In this document: positions 10,519 through 17,471 of the stretch, in pieces | Position numbering within the stretch: position 1 is the stretch's first letter | Layout of the letters: every line of letters starts with the position of its first letter | DNA from: Hymenobacter sp. CRA2 | GTDB lineage: Bacteria > Bacteroidota > Bacteroidia > Cytophagales > Hymenobacteraceae | Length of the DNA: 64,000 nucleotides | Assembly: GCF_002007105.1 (NCBI RefSeq) | Contig: NZ_MVBC01000001.1 | Coordinates: 806,001 to 870,000 of the forward strand | Direction of reading: 5' to 3' | Translations under genes and position numbers: made by a program | The notes under the pieces: model-generated | The model's database searches: none | The model's input: the letters and a program-made list of their open reading frames with translations, nothing else | Told to the model about the DNA's origin: nothing

Positions 10519-12696
10519 TCACGCCGGCAGCGTCACCCGGAACGTGGAGCCCACGCCCAGCTGGCTTTCTACCGCCACCCGGCCACCGCCGTTTTCTACC
10601 AAGCGCTTCACCATGTACAGCCCTACACCCGAGCCCGGTACGTGGGTATGCAGCCGCCGAAACAGCACAAACAGCTGCCCTTGCTGCTGCTCGCTCAGGC
10701 CCAGGCCGTTGTCGTGCACCTCCAGCACCACCTCACCGGCCGCGCCGTGGCAGCGCAACTCCACGTGGACGGGGCGGCCGGGGTGGGCGTACTTCAGCGC
10801 GTTGCTGATCAGGTTATACAGAATGCTGCGCAGGCTCTTGGGCGAAAAGCGCACCGTCGGACAGGCTTCCACATCTATGCTGAGCAGGGCGCCGGCCGAG
10901 GCCAACTCCGGCTGCAAATCCAGGCGCACGGCCTCCACCAGCGGGGCCAGCGGCACGGCTTCCACCGGGGCCGCCGGCATCTGCTGTAGCCGCGAAATAT
11001 CGGTGAGGTGGCCCAGCGTGGTCTGAAAACGGGCCACCGACTCATCCATCAGGTGCAGCAGCTGGGCGGTGTCGGCCTCCTGCAGCACGGGGGGCGGCAG
11101 CTGTGTGCGCAGCGCGTGCAGCAGCCCCTCGATGTTGGCAATGGGCGCCTTCAAATCGTGCGAGGCCGTGTACACGAAGGTGTCCAGGTCGCGGTTAGTG
11201 CGCGTGAGCCGTTCGTTGGTTTGCTGCAGGGCCGCGTTGCTGGCTTGTAGCTCCTCGTTGAGGCGCAGCACCTGCCGGCCCGCCTGTACCTGCTCGGTCA
11301 CCTCAAACACGAACACCATCACCCCATCAACCTGCCCCTGCCCGTTGCGGCGCGGCTGCAGCACAAAGTTGAAGTAAAGCTCTTCGGGCACCCCGTCGGC
11401 GGTGCGGGCCAGGGGCACCAGCATGCCGTTGGCCTCGTGGGTGCGGCCCGTGGCGTACACCTTCCGCAGCAGCGCGTACACCGGCTGCTCGGCTATTTCT
11501 GGCACTGCTTCCAGCAGCGGACGGCCCAGCAGCCGGCGCCCCGGCAGTAGCTGCTGGTAGCGCGGGTTTACCAGCTCGTACACCAGCTCGGGGCCGCCGT
11601 AGATGCAGATGCCCGCCGGCGCCTCCATCACCAGCTGCTCCAGGCGCTGCCGGGCTTGCTCCGCCTCGGCACGGGCTGCCTGGGCTTCCTGCGTGCGGTG
11701 AGTCACGCGCACTTCCAGCCCGGTATTCAGTTGGCGCAGTCGCTCCTGCATCAGCTCCAGCTCCACGTTGTGGGCCAGGGCTTCCTCGTGGGCCGCCTGC
11801 AGCTGCCAGTTCGCCGCGGTCAGGTTCTGGTTGAGGCCCTGCACCTGCTGGCGGGCCCGCACCAGCTCGGTTATTTCGGTGCCCACCGTGATGATGCCCG
11901 TCACGCGCCCGTCGATGGACCGCTGCGGCTCAAACACGAGGCTCCAATACACTGTGTCCTCGCGGCCGTGGCGATTGATGCGCGTGGCTTGCTCGTGGGC
12001 CACGTACCGCTGCCCGGTGGCCAGTACATTATTGAAAATGTCTACGACGTCCTGCGTGGCGGCTTCGGGCAGCACCTCAAACACCGGCCGGTGCAGAACC
12101 TCGGTCAGCGGGCGGCCCCAGATGGCGGCCGTGGCCTCGTTGGCCAGTACCACTACGTGCTGCGGCCCCTGGTACACGGCCAGTGCCAACGGGGCCTGCG
12201 CGAAGATGCGTTGCAGTTCCGCATACTGGGTTTCGGCGGTGGTGCGCGCCAGTACCTCGCGGGCTTGGTCGCGGCGCAGGGCTTCCTCCACGGCCGTGCG
12301 TGGTTGGTCGTTGGTATCGGTGAAGCTCACCACCAGCAGATCGGCGTGGCGCTGGGCGGCCAGCAGATAATAGCCGTTGAGGCCGTCGTGCTGGTAATTG
12401 TTGGTGCGGCGCTGCTCCTGCCCCGATAGAAGCGCGTTGCGGTAAAAGTCGAACACACCCGCCGCCGGGGCCGTCGGGTACAGGGTCAGAAACGAAGAGG
12501 TCGGGCACTCGGGCAGCCCCAGCATCTGCTGTCCCGCCGGGTTCAGGTACACCCAGGCCAAATCCACAATGGTGCCGTCGGTGTACACCGGGCGCATCAC
12601 CATCACCCCCGCGTGGCTGATGCGCAGCAGCGGGCCCAGCAGCCCCGGCGGCAGCGCCCCCTCGGCGGAAGTTTCAAAAGCGGAAGTACCTGTCAT
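10519..12696 (-). CDS. PAS-domain sensor histidine kinase, cytosolic
   Basis: The 725-residue product has no membrane segment. In order: an N-terminal PAS-like domain (LLRISHAGVMVMRPVY), a second PAS (IFAQAPLALAVYQGPQ), a coiled-coil linker, a third PAS (VMEAPAGICIYGGPEL), a HisKA domain with the H-box SHDLKAPI, and a HATPase_c domain with N-box NLISNALKYA, DNGLGL and GSGVGLYMVKR. It should autophosphorylate on the H-box His in response to an internal signal. No response regulator gene is adjacent, so the partner is unknown. The ATG at 12696 is preferred because residues from further upstream in-frame starts look like read-through of intergenic sequence. Confidence 0.92.
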   Translation of the reverse strand: MTGTSAFETSAEGALPPGLLGPLLRISHAGVMVMRPVYTDGTIVDLAWVYLNPAGQQMLGLPECPTSSFLTLYPTAPAAGVFDFYRNALLSGQEQRRTNNYQHDGLNGYYLLAAQRHADLLVVSFTDTNDQPRTAVEEALRRDQAREVLARTTAETQYAELQRIFAQAPLALAVYQGPQHVVVLANEATAAIWGRPLTEVLHRPVFEVLPEAATQDVVDIFNNVLATGQRYVAHEQATRINRHGREDTVYWSLVFEPQRSIDGRVTGIITVGTEITELVRARQQVQGLNQNLTAANWQLQAAHEEALAHNVELELMQERLRQLNTGLEVRVTHRTQEAQAARAEAEQARQRLEQLVMEAPAGICIYGGPELVYELVNPRYQQLLPGRRLLGRPLLEAVPEIAEQPVYALLRKVYATGRTHEANGMLVPLARTADGVPEELYFNFVLQPRRNGQGQVDGVMVFVFEVTEQVQAGRQVLRLNEELQASNAALQQTNERLTRTNRDLDTFVYTASHDLKAPIANIEGLLHALRTQLPPPVLQEADTAQLLHLMDESVARFQTTLGHLTDISRLQQMPAAPVEAVPLAPLVEAVRLDLQPELASAGALLSIDVEACPTVRFSPKSLRSILYNLISNALKYAHPGRPVHVELRCHGAAGEVVLEVHDNGLGLSEQQQGQLFVLFRRLHTHVPGSGVGLYMVKRLVENGGGRVAVESQLGVGSTFRVTLPA

Positions 12697-12945
12697 AAGT
12701 GCCCGGGAATACGGCCGTAACTTCGGTAAAGATAACCGCCGTCGGCAAGGTGCCGCAGGGCGCTTGTATGGGATGTATTCGGCCCTCAGCGCCCCATCAG
12801 CCATTGTTTTTGGCCGCAGGAGGGTAATACAGTTGAGGTCTGCGCTTCGCGCAACCTTCCACGGGCTTTTGGAATGACTGACTGCACGGCCCACTGCCGC
12901 TACTGACGGCGCCGCCGGTCACGCGGTGGCCTCGAAAAGAAAAGC

Positions 12946-12976
12946 TTGCATTCTTCGGCGGCCTTTCCCACCTTTG
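12946..12976 (+). promoter_or_regulatory. Candidate promoter of the phe/tyr operon
   Basis: TTG (12946-12948) and CACCTTTG (12969-12976) are separated by 20 bp. This matches the Bacteroidota pattern (TTTG or TTG, 19-21 bp, TAnnTTTG) with one mismatch in the -7 box. A start site near 12983 would give leader peptide 1 a 5' region of about 18 nt. Inferred from sequence only. Confidence 0.6.
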
Positions 12977-13000
12977 GCTTACTCAGTACCCCACAAGCTC

Positions 13001-13060
13001 ATGCTCGCACCGCAGGCCCAGTACTTTTTTAGCTACTATTTCTACTACGCTCACGCGTAG
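13001..13060 (+). CDS. Leader peptide 1 of the phe/tyr operon (Tyr/Phe-rich)
   Basis: An ATG-TAG reading frame encodes MLAPQAQYFFSYYFYYAHA. Residues 8-16 (YFFSYYFYY) contain five Tyr and three Phe codons out of nine, a composition expected of an attenuator leader that senses charged tRNA-Tyr and tRNA-Phe. It sits about 25 bp after a good promoter candidate and 40 bp before an intrinsic terminator. The final codons and stop can fold into a hairpin (13045-13050 with 13055-13060), a candidate pause structure. No Shine-Dalgarno is visible, as is normal in Bacteroidota. The peptide itself is probably not functional; the ribosome position is what matters. Confidence 0.85.
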   Translation: MLAPQAQYFFSYYFYYAHA

Positions 13061-13064
13061 CAGC

Positions 13065-13109
13065 GAGGCCTCTTTGTAGCAACCCTAACCCAGATTCTAC
13101 AAGCGCCTC
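13065..13109 (+). promoter_or_regulatory. Candidate antiterminator 1
   Basis: GAGGC (13065-13069) and TTTGTAG (13073-13079) can pair with GCCTC (13105-13109) and CTACAAG (13097-13103, one G-T pair), giving 12 pairs around a small internal loop. This uses the 5' arm of terminator 1 and so excludes it. A ribosome stalled on the Tyr/Phe run (13022-13048) would leave this region free; a ribosome at the stop codon would cover its 5' side. Confidence 0.55.
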
Positions 13110-13131
13110 CTGCCCGGGAGGCGCTTTTTTT
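13101..13131 (+). terminator. Attenuator terminator 1
   Basis: A perfect 10-bp GC-rich stem (13101-13110 with 13117-13126) with a 6-nt loop runs straight into seven Ts (13125-13131). It lies between the two leader genes and would stop transcription before leader 2 and the structural genes. Confidence 0.9.
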
Positions 13132-13152
13132 CTGCCCATCAGTCCCGCACTC

Positions 13153-13233
13153 ATGCTTCGCACGGCCCGCTTTTTTTATGGCTTCTATTACTTCTTCTAC
13201 CGGAAGAAGCGGGGCCCTATTTGCGCAGCCTGA
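13153..13233 (+). CDS. Leader peptide 2 of the phe/tyr operon (Phe/Tyr-rich)
   Basis: An ATG-TGA frame of 26 codons with the run FFYGFYYFFY at residues 7-16 (five Phe, four Tyr) followed by a basic part RKKR. It is separated from leader 1 by terminator 1 and followed by terminator 2, 12 bp before the prephenate dehydratase start. The codons for residues 19-22 contain GCGGGGCCCT (13209-13218), which is the exact complement of the 5' arm of terminator 2, so the leader gene itself carries the antiterminator strand. A small hairpin (13191-13197 with 13203-13209) could pause RNA polymerase. Confidence 0.88.
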   Translation: MLRTARFFYGFYYFFYRKKRGPICAA

Positions 13234-13269
13234 AGTCAGGCACACCCAGCAAAACCACCAGGGCCCCGC
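13209..13269 (+). promoter_or_regulatory. Antiterminator 2 (perfect 10-nt pairing)
   Basis: GCGGGGCCCT (13209-13218) and AGGGCCCCGC (13260-13269) are perfect reverse complements. Pairing removes the 5' arm of terminator 2. The first segment lies 9 nt after the last Tyr codon of the aromatic run, so a ribosome stalled in the run leaves it largely free, while a ribosome terminating at 13231-13233 covers part of it. A local hairpin around the stop codon (13228-13232 with 13237-13241) fits inside the loop. Confidence 0.75.
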
Positions 13270-13289
13270 TACCGCGGAGGCCCTTTTTT
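13260..13289 (+). terminator. Attenuator terminator 2
   Basis: A stem of 10 pairs with one bulged A (13260-13269 with 13274-13277 and 13279-13284), loop TACC, followed by a run of six Ts (13284-13289). The structural gene start codon is 12 bp later, so this is a leader terminator and not the end of an upstream operon. Confidence 0.85.
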
Positions 13290-13301
13290 ATTCCCTCCCG
13301 C

Positions 13302-14135
13302 ATGACTCAAACTGTTGCCATTCAAGGCTTCGCCGGAAGCTTCCACCAGATTGCCGCCCAGCACTACTTTGGCCGGGCAGTGACTGTGTACTCCTGCGCG
13401 ACCTTCGCCGAGGTGGTGCGGCAGGTGGCTAGCGGCGAAGCGGCCTGCGGGTTGATGGCCATCGAGAATTCCATTGCCGGCAGCATCCTGCCCAACTACC
13501 GCCTGCTCCAGCAGGCCGCGCTGCAGATTACCGGCGAGGTGTACCTGCAAATCCGGCAGCACCTGGTGCTGCTGCCGGGCCAGACGCTGGCCGACGTGCG
13601 CGAAGTCCGCTCCCACCCCATGGCCCTGCTGCAGTGCACCGATTTCCTGAGCCGGCACCCGCATTGGCGGCTGGTAGAGACGGAAGACACAGCCCTGAGC
13701 GCCCGGCATATCCAGGAGCAGCAGCTCGCGGGTGTGGCTGCCATTGCCGGCGAGCTGGCCGCCCAGCTGTTCGGCCTCGATATCGTGGCGCCCGACATCC
13801 ACTCCGCCGCCGACAACTACACCCGCTTTTTGGTAGTGGAGCGCGCCGGCCACGCCCAGCTCAGCAGCGAGCAGCACAACAAGTCTTCTCTGTACTTCCA
13901 CACCGCGCATCGCCGCGGCAGCCTAGCCGAGGTGCTCACGCGCATTGCCGCCTGCGGCATAAACCTTTCCAAGCTGCAGTCCTTTCCGCGGCCCGGCACC
14001 ACCTGGGAGTACTACTTCCATGCCGACCTGGAATTCGAGCAGCCCGAGGACTTCCAACAGGCGCTGGCCTCGCTCAACGAAGTAGCTGAGAGTGTGCGGG
14101 TACTGGGCATCTACCATAAGGGGCAGACTTACTGA
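13302..14135 (+). CDS. pheA: Prephenate dehydratase
   Basis: The 277-residue enzyme converts prephenate to phenylpyruvate, the step committed to phenylalanine. The N-terminal PDT domain shows GFAGSFHQIAAQHYFG, IENSIAGS and the catalytic NYTRF motif (Thr174). A C-terminal ACT domain (about 193-270, SLYFHTAHRRGSLAEVL) should give feedback control by Phe. There is no chorismate mutase domain, unlike the enterobacterial P-protein; that activity is fused to the last enzyme of this operon. The ATG at 13302 gives the family's normal N-terminus; the longer in-frame start would run through the attenuator. First structural gene after the double attenuator. Confidence 0.95.
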   Translation: MTQTVAIQGFAGSFHQIAAQHYFGRAVTVYSCATFAEVVRQVASGEAACGLMAIENSIAGSILPNYRLLQQAALQITGEVYLQIRQHLVLLPGQTLADVREVRSHPMALLQCTDFLSRHPHWRLVETEDTALSARHIQEQQLAGVAAIAGELAAQLFGLDIVAPDIHSAADNYTRFLVVERAGHAQLSSEQHNKSSLYFHTAHRRGSLAEVLTRIAACGINLSKLQSFPRPGTTWEYYFHADLEFEQPEDFQQALASLNEVAESVRVLGIYHKGQTY

Positions 14136-14178
14136 TCAGCAGGCAAATAGACGACCAATAACAGACTCAACCTCAGCC

Positions 14179-15363
14179 ATGAATATCCAAGTTGCTCAGC
14201 GCCTGGCGCCCATTCAGGAGTACTACTTCTCGCAGAAGCTGCGCGAAATCGACGCGCTGAACCGGGCCGGTGCCAATGTCATTAACCTCGGCATCGGTAG
14301 TCCCGATCTGCCGCCGCACCCGAGCGTAATCGAGGCGCTGACCCGTTCGGCCCAACTGCCCACGACGCACGCTTACCAGAGCTACAAGGGCGTGCCGGCG
14401 CTGCGCCGGGCCATGGCCGAATGGTATGAGCGCAGCTACGGCGTGGCGCTGGATGCCGACAGCGAAGTGCTACCGTTGCTTGGCTCCAAAGAGGGCATCG
14501 TGCATGTGTGCATGACCTTTCTGCAGCCCGGCGACGAGGCGCTGATTCCCAACCCTGGCTACCCTACTTACCGCGCCGCCGTGCACCTGAGCGGTGCCAC
14601 GCCCGTCGACTACGACCTCACCACCGAAAACGACTGGCAGCCCGACCTGCGGGCCTTAGCCAGCCGCGACCTAAGCCGTGTAAAGCTCATGTGGGTGAAC
14701 TACCCGCACATGCCCACCGGTGCTCCGGCCGATGCGGCGGCCCTGGCAGAGCTGGTGGCTTTTGCCAAAGCCCACGGCATCCTGCTGGTGCACGACAACC
14801 CCTACAGCTTCATCCTGAACGAGCATCCGGCGAGCCTGCTGGCCGTGCCCGGCGCCCGCGAAGTGACCCTGGAGCTGAACTCGCTCAGCAAGTCGCACAA
14901 CATGGCCGGCTGGCGCGTGGGCCTGCTGGCTGGCCGCGCCGACCTGCTGCAGGAGGTGCTGCGCTTCAAGAGCAACATGGATTCGGGCATGTTCCTGCCG
15001 GTGCAGCAGGCCGCCGTGGCCGCCCTGCAGTTGGGCGCTGAGTGGTTTGAGGCGCTGAATGCTACCTACCGCGCCCGCCGCGAGCAGGTGTTTGGCCTAC
15101 TCGATGCCTTGGGCTGCCGCTTCGACCGCCGGCAGGTGGGCTTGTTCGTGTGGGCGGCGGTGCCCACCTCGCACGCCGACGGCTTCGCCCTCAGCGACGA
15201 AGTGCTGCAAGCGGCGCGGGTGTTCATCACGCCCGGCGGCATTTTCGGCTCCAACGGCAACGGCTTCGTGCGCGTGAGCTTGTGCCAGCCCGAGGCGGTG
15301 CTGACGGAGGCCCTGGAAAGAATCGTCAACGCCCGCCTGGCAAGTGCGGCGCTAACCCATTAA
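14179..15363 (+). CDS. PLP-dependent aminotransferase (aromatic, class I/II)
   Basis: This 394-residue fold-type I aminotransferase has the PLP lysine in LNSLSKSHNMAGWR (Lys239), a DNPYS aspartate region, and AYQSYKG near residue 66. The usual N-N-P-T-G loop reads NYPHMPTG, so the residue normally an Asn before PTG is Met. Position between prephenate dehydratase and dehydrogenase indicates the last step to Phe and Tyr (phenylpyruvate and hydroxyphenylpyruvate transamination), though prephenate itself is possible. It starts 43 bp after pheA and ends 4 bp before tyrA, consistent with one transcript. Confidence 0.88.
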   Translation: MNIQVAQRLAPIQEYYFSQKLREIDALNRAGANVINLGIGSPDLPPHPSVIEALTRSAQLPTTHAYQSYKGVPALRRAMAEWYERSYGVALDADSEVLPLLGSKEGIVHVCMTFLQPGDEALIPNPGYPTYRAAVHLSGATPVDYDLTTENDWQPDLRALASRDLSRVKLMWVNYPHMPTGAPADAAALAELVAFAKAHGILLVHDNPYSFILNEHPASLLAVPGAREVTLELNSLSKSHNMAGWRVGLLAGRADLLQEVLRFKSNMDSGMFLPVQQAAVAALQLGAEWFEALNATYRARREQVFGLLDALGCRFDRRQVGLFVWAAVPTSHADGFALSDEVLQAARVFITPGGIFGSNGNGFVRVSLCQPEAVLTEALERIVNARLASAALTH

Positions 15364-15367
15364 GGCC

Positions 15368-16213
15368 ATGATTGTAACCATAATCGGTGTGGGGCTCATT
15401 GGCGGCTCGCTCGCCCTTAGCCTGAAGCAGCAGGGCCTGGCCGCGCGCGTCATTGGCGTCGACCGCAGCCCGGAGAACCTGCGCAAGGCCCAGGATCTGG
15501 GGCTTATCGACAAGGCTCACAAGGACTTAGCCGCGGCCGTGGCGCCCGCCGACCTGGTCGTAGTAGCCGTGCCCATGGACGCCATGCTCACGGTACTACC
15601 CGCCGTGCTCGATCTGGTGACGGAGCGCCAAGTGGTCATCGACGTGGGCTCCACCAAAGCTGCTCTGCTGGCTGCCGTGCAGGCCCACCCGCGCCGGGCA
15701 CGCTTCGTGGCGGTGCACCCCATGGCCGGCACCGAGTACTCCGGGCCGGAGGCGGCGGTGCCGGAGCTGTTTGCGGGCCGCACGCTGGTTATCTGCGACG
15801 CGGCCGGCAGCGCCCCCGACGCGCTGCAGCTCGTCGAAACGCTGTTTCACCAGCTGCCCATGCGCCTGGTGCACCTCGCTGCCGCCGACCACGACGTGCA
15901 CACGGCCTACGTGTCGCACATCTCGCACATCACCTCCTTCGCGCTGGCCCTCACGGTGCTGGAAAAGGAAAAGGAGGAGCAGCGCATTTTCGAGCTGGCC
16001 AGCGGGGGCTTCGCCTCCACCGTGCGCCTGGCGAAAAGCTCGCCCGCCATGTGGGTGCCCATTTTTCGCCAAAACCGCCTCAACGTGCTCGACGTGCTCG
16101 ATGAGCACTTGCACCAACTGCAGCGCATGCGCGAACTGCTGCAACAGGAAGATTACGCTGCTTTTGCCGCGCTCATCGAGCAGGCCAACCACATCCGCCG
16201 CATCATCAAATAA
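15368..16213 (+). CDS. tyrA: Prephenate dehydrogenase
   Basis: The 281-residue protein converts prephenate to 4-hydroxyphenylpyruvate with NAD(P). It begins with a Rossmann nucleotide motif (GVGLIGGSLALSL), has the conserved HPMAGTEYSG loop with the catalytic His region, and a helical dimerisation part containing HDVHTAYVSHISHI. There is no chorismate mutase or ACT domain, so feedback control may rest on transcription (the leader attenuators) or on the DAHP synthase. Only 4 bp separate it from the aminotransferase gene. Confidence 0.93.
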   Translation: MIVTIIGVGLIGGSLALSLKQQGLAARVIGVDRSPENLRKAQDLGLIDKAHKDLAAAVAPADLVVVAVPMDAMLTVLPAVLDLVTERQVVIDVGSTKAALLAAVQAHPRRARFVAVHPMAGTEYSGPEAAVPELFAGRTLVICDAAGSAPDALQLVETLFHQLPMRLVHLAAADHDVHTAYVSHISHITSFALALTVLEKEKEEQRIFELASGGFASTVRLAKSSPAMWVPIFRQNRLNVLDVLDEHLHQLQRMRELLQQEDYAAFAALIEQANHIRRIIK

Positions 16214-16224
16214 GCCGCGAAATA

Positions 16225-16260
16225 GACATATGCCCCGCCTTTGAAGGCAGAGCATATGTC
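16225..16260. repeat. Intercistronic hairpin between tyrA and DAHP synthase gene
   Basis: GACATATGC (16225-16233) and GCATATGTC (16252-16260) pair, with an inner stem GCCTT/AAGGC (16237-16241 with 16244-16248). No T-run follows. It may adjust mRNA stability or processing within the operon, or be a weak terminator. Confidence 0.5.
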
Positions 16261-16302
16261 GCCCTCCACTTCTCTTCTCTCGCCTCAAAACCTTCTTTTG
16301 TC

Positions 16303-17388
16303 ATGACTTCTGCTGCCCCTCTCGCCGCTACCATCAACCCGCTCATTGCCGACAAGCCGCTGGTCGTTTCCGGTCCGTGCTCGGCCGAAACCGAACTGCA
16401 GGTGCTCGATACCTGCCAGCGCCTGGCCGACACCGGGCGCGTGAACATGCTGCGCGCCGGTATCTGGAAGCCCCGCACCAAGCCGGGGCTGTTTGAGGGC
16501 ATCGGCACGCGGGGGCTGCCCTGGCTGATCCGGGCCAAGGAACAAACCGGGCTGCCCGTGGCCGTGGAAGTAGCCACGGCCAAGCACGTGGAAGACTGCC
16601 TGGCCTTCGGCGTGGATGTGCTTTGGCTGGGCGCGCGCACCACCGTCAACCCCTTCTCGGTGCAGGAGGTAGCCGATGCGCTGCGCGGCGTGAAGGTGCC
16701 AGTGCTCATCAAGAACCCCCTGAACCCCGACGTGGAGCTGTGGACCGGGGCCGTGGAGCGCCTGACAAAAGTAGGCGTGGAGCACCTGGGCCTGATTCAC
16801 CGCGGCTTCAGCAGCTACGGCAACACGGAGTTCCGCAACGCCCCGATGTGGCACCTGCCCATCGAGATGAAGCGCCGTTTCCCCACCCTGCCTATTCTCT
16901 GCGACCCGAGCCACATTGCCGGCCGGCGCGAGCTGCTGCACGGCTTGGCCCAGCAGGCCGCCGACCTGGACTTCGACGGCCTCATGATCGAAGCGCACCA
17001 GAACCCCGACGCGGCCTGGAGCGACGCGGCCCAGCAGGTGACGCCCGAGGCCTTGGCCGAGCTGCTGGCGGGCCTCACGTGGCGCCGCGAAACCACCGAC
17101 CAACAGGAGTTTCTGACGGCCCTGGCGCAGCTGCGGGAGCGAATCAACCACCTCGACGACGAGATTCTGCAGCTCATCAGCAAGCGCATGGCCGTGGCCG
17201 AGCAGATCGGGCGCTACAAGAAGGACAACAACATCACCATCCTGCAGCCCGGCCGCTGGCAGGAAATCGTGGACCGCGGCGTACGAAAGGGTGCCAAGCT
17301 GGGCCTGAGCCAGAACTTCATCCACCGCTTCCTCGATGCGGTGCACCTGGAGTCCATCACCCACCAGGACCGGGTGATGAATGAATAG
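16303..17388 (+). CDS. Bifunctional DAHP synthase / chorismate mutase
   Basis: The 361-residue protein joins the first enzyme of the shikimate pathway to the first enzyme of the Phe/Tyr branch. Residues ~10-255 form a class I-beta (KDO8PS-like) DAHP synthase: SGPCSAE, RAGIWKPRT, KNPLNPDVELW, HRGFSSYG, CDPSHIAGRR and MIEAHQNPD. Residues ~270-361 form an AroQ-type chorismate mutase (LRERINHLDDEILQLISKRM, IGRYKKDNN). This is the only chorismate mutase seen in the operon, so it supplies prephenate to both PheA and TyrA. It follows tyrA by 89 bp with a hairpin between, and is probably co-transcribed. Confidence 0.94.
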   Translation: MTSAAPLAATINPLIADKPLVVSGPCSAETELQVLDTCQRLADTGRVNMLRAGIWKPRTKPGLFEGIGTRGLPWLIRAKEQTGLPVAVEVATAKHVEDCLAFGVDVLWLGARTTVNPFSVQEVADALRGVKVPVLIKNPLNPDVELWTGAVERLTKVGVEHLGLIHRGFSSYGNTEFRNAPMWHLPIEMKRRFPTLPILCDPSHIAGRRELLHGLAQQAADLDFDGLMIEAHQNPDAAWSDAAQQVTPEALAELLAGLTWRRETTDQQEFLTALAQLRERINHLDDEILQLISKRMAVAEQIGRYKKDNNITILQPGRWQEIVDRGVRKGAKLGLSQNFIHRFLDAVHLESITHQDRVMNE

Positions 17389-17415
17389 CGGGAAAGCCGC
17401 AGAGCCAGCAGTGAG

Positions 17416-17451
17416 GCTAGTTGCCCTCCTCAGCGGAGGAGGGCAACTAGC
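17416..17451. terminator. Long hairpin ending the aromatic operon
   Basis: A 16-bp perfect stem (17416-17431 with 17436-17451) around AGCG, between the DAHP synthase gene and the convergent TPR gene. Its core CCCTCCTCAGCGGAGGAGGG resembles the palindrome in the repeat at 53.2 kb, so it may be a captured repeat serving as a terminator. Confidence 0.75.
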
Positions 17452-17471
17452 TTCTGGCTTTAGCTGGAAAT

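Noticed and set aside
12697-12945. Search for a third leader peptide or riboswitch before leader 1
   Set aside because: No short frame with aromatic codon runs and no terminator were found upstream of the promoter candidate.
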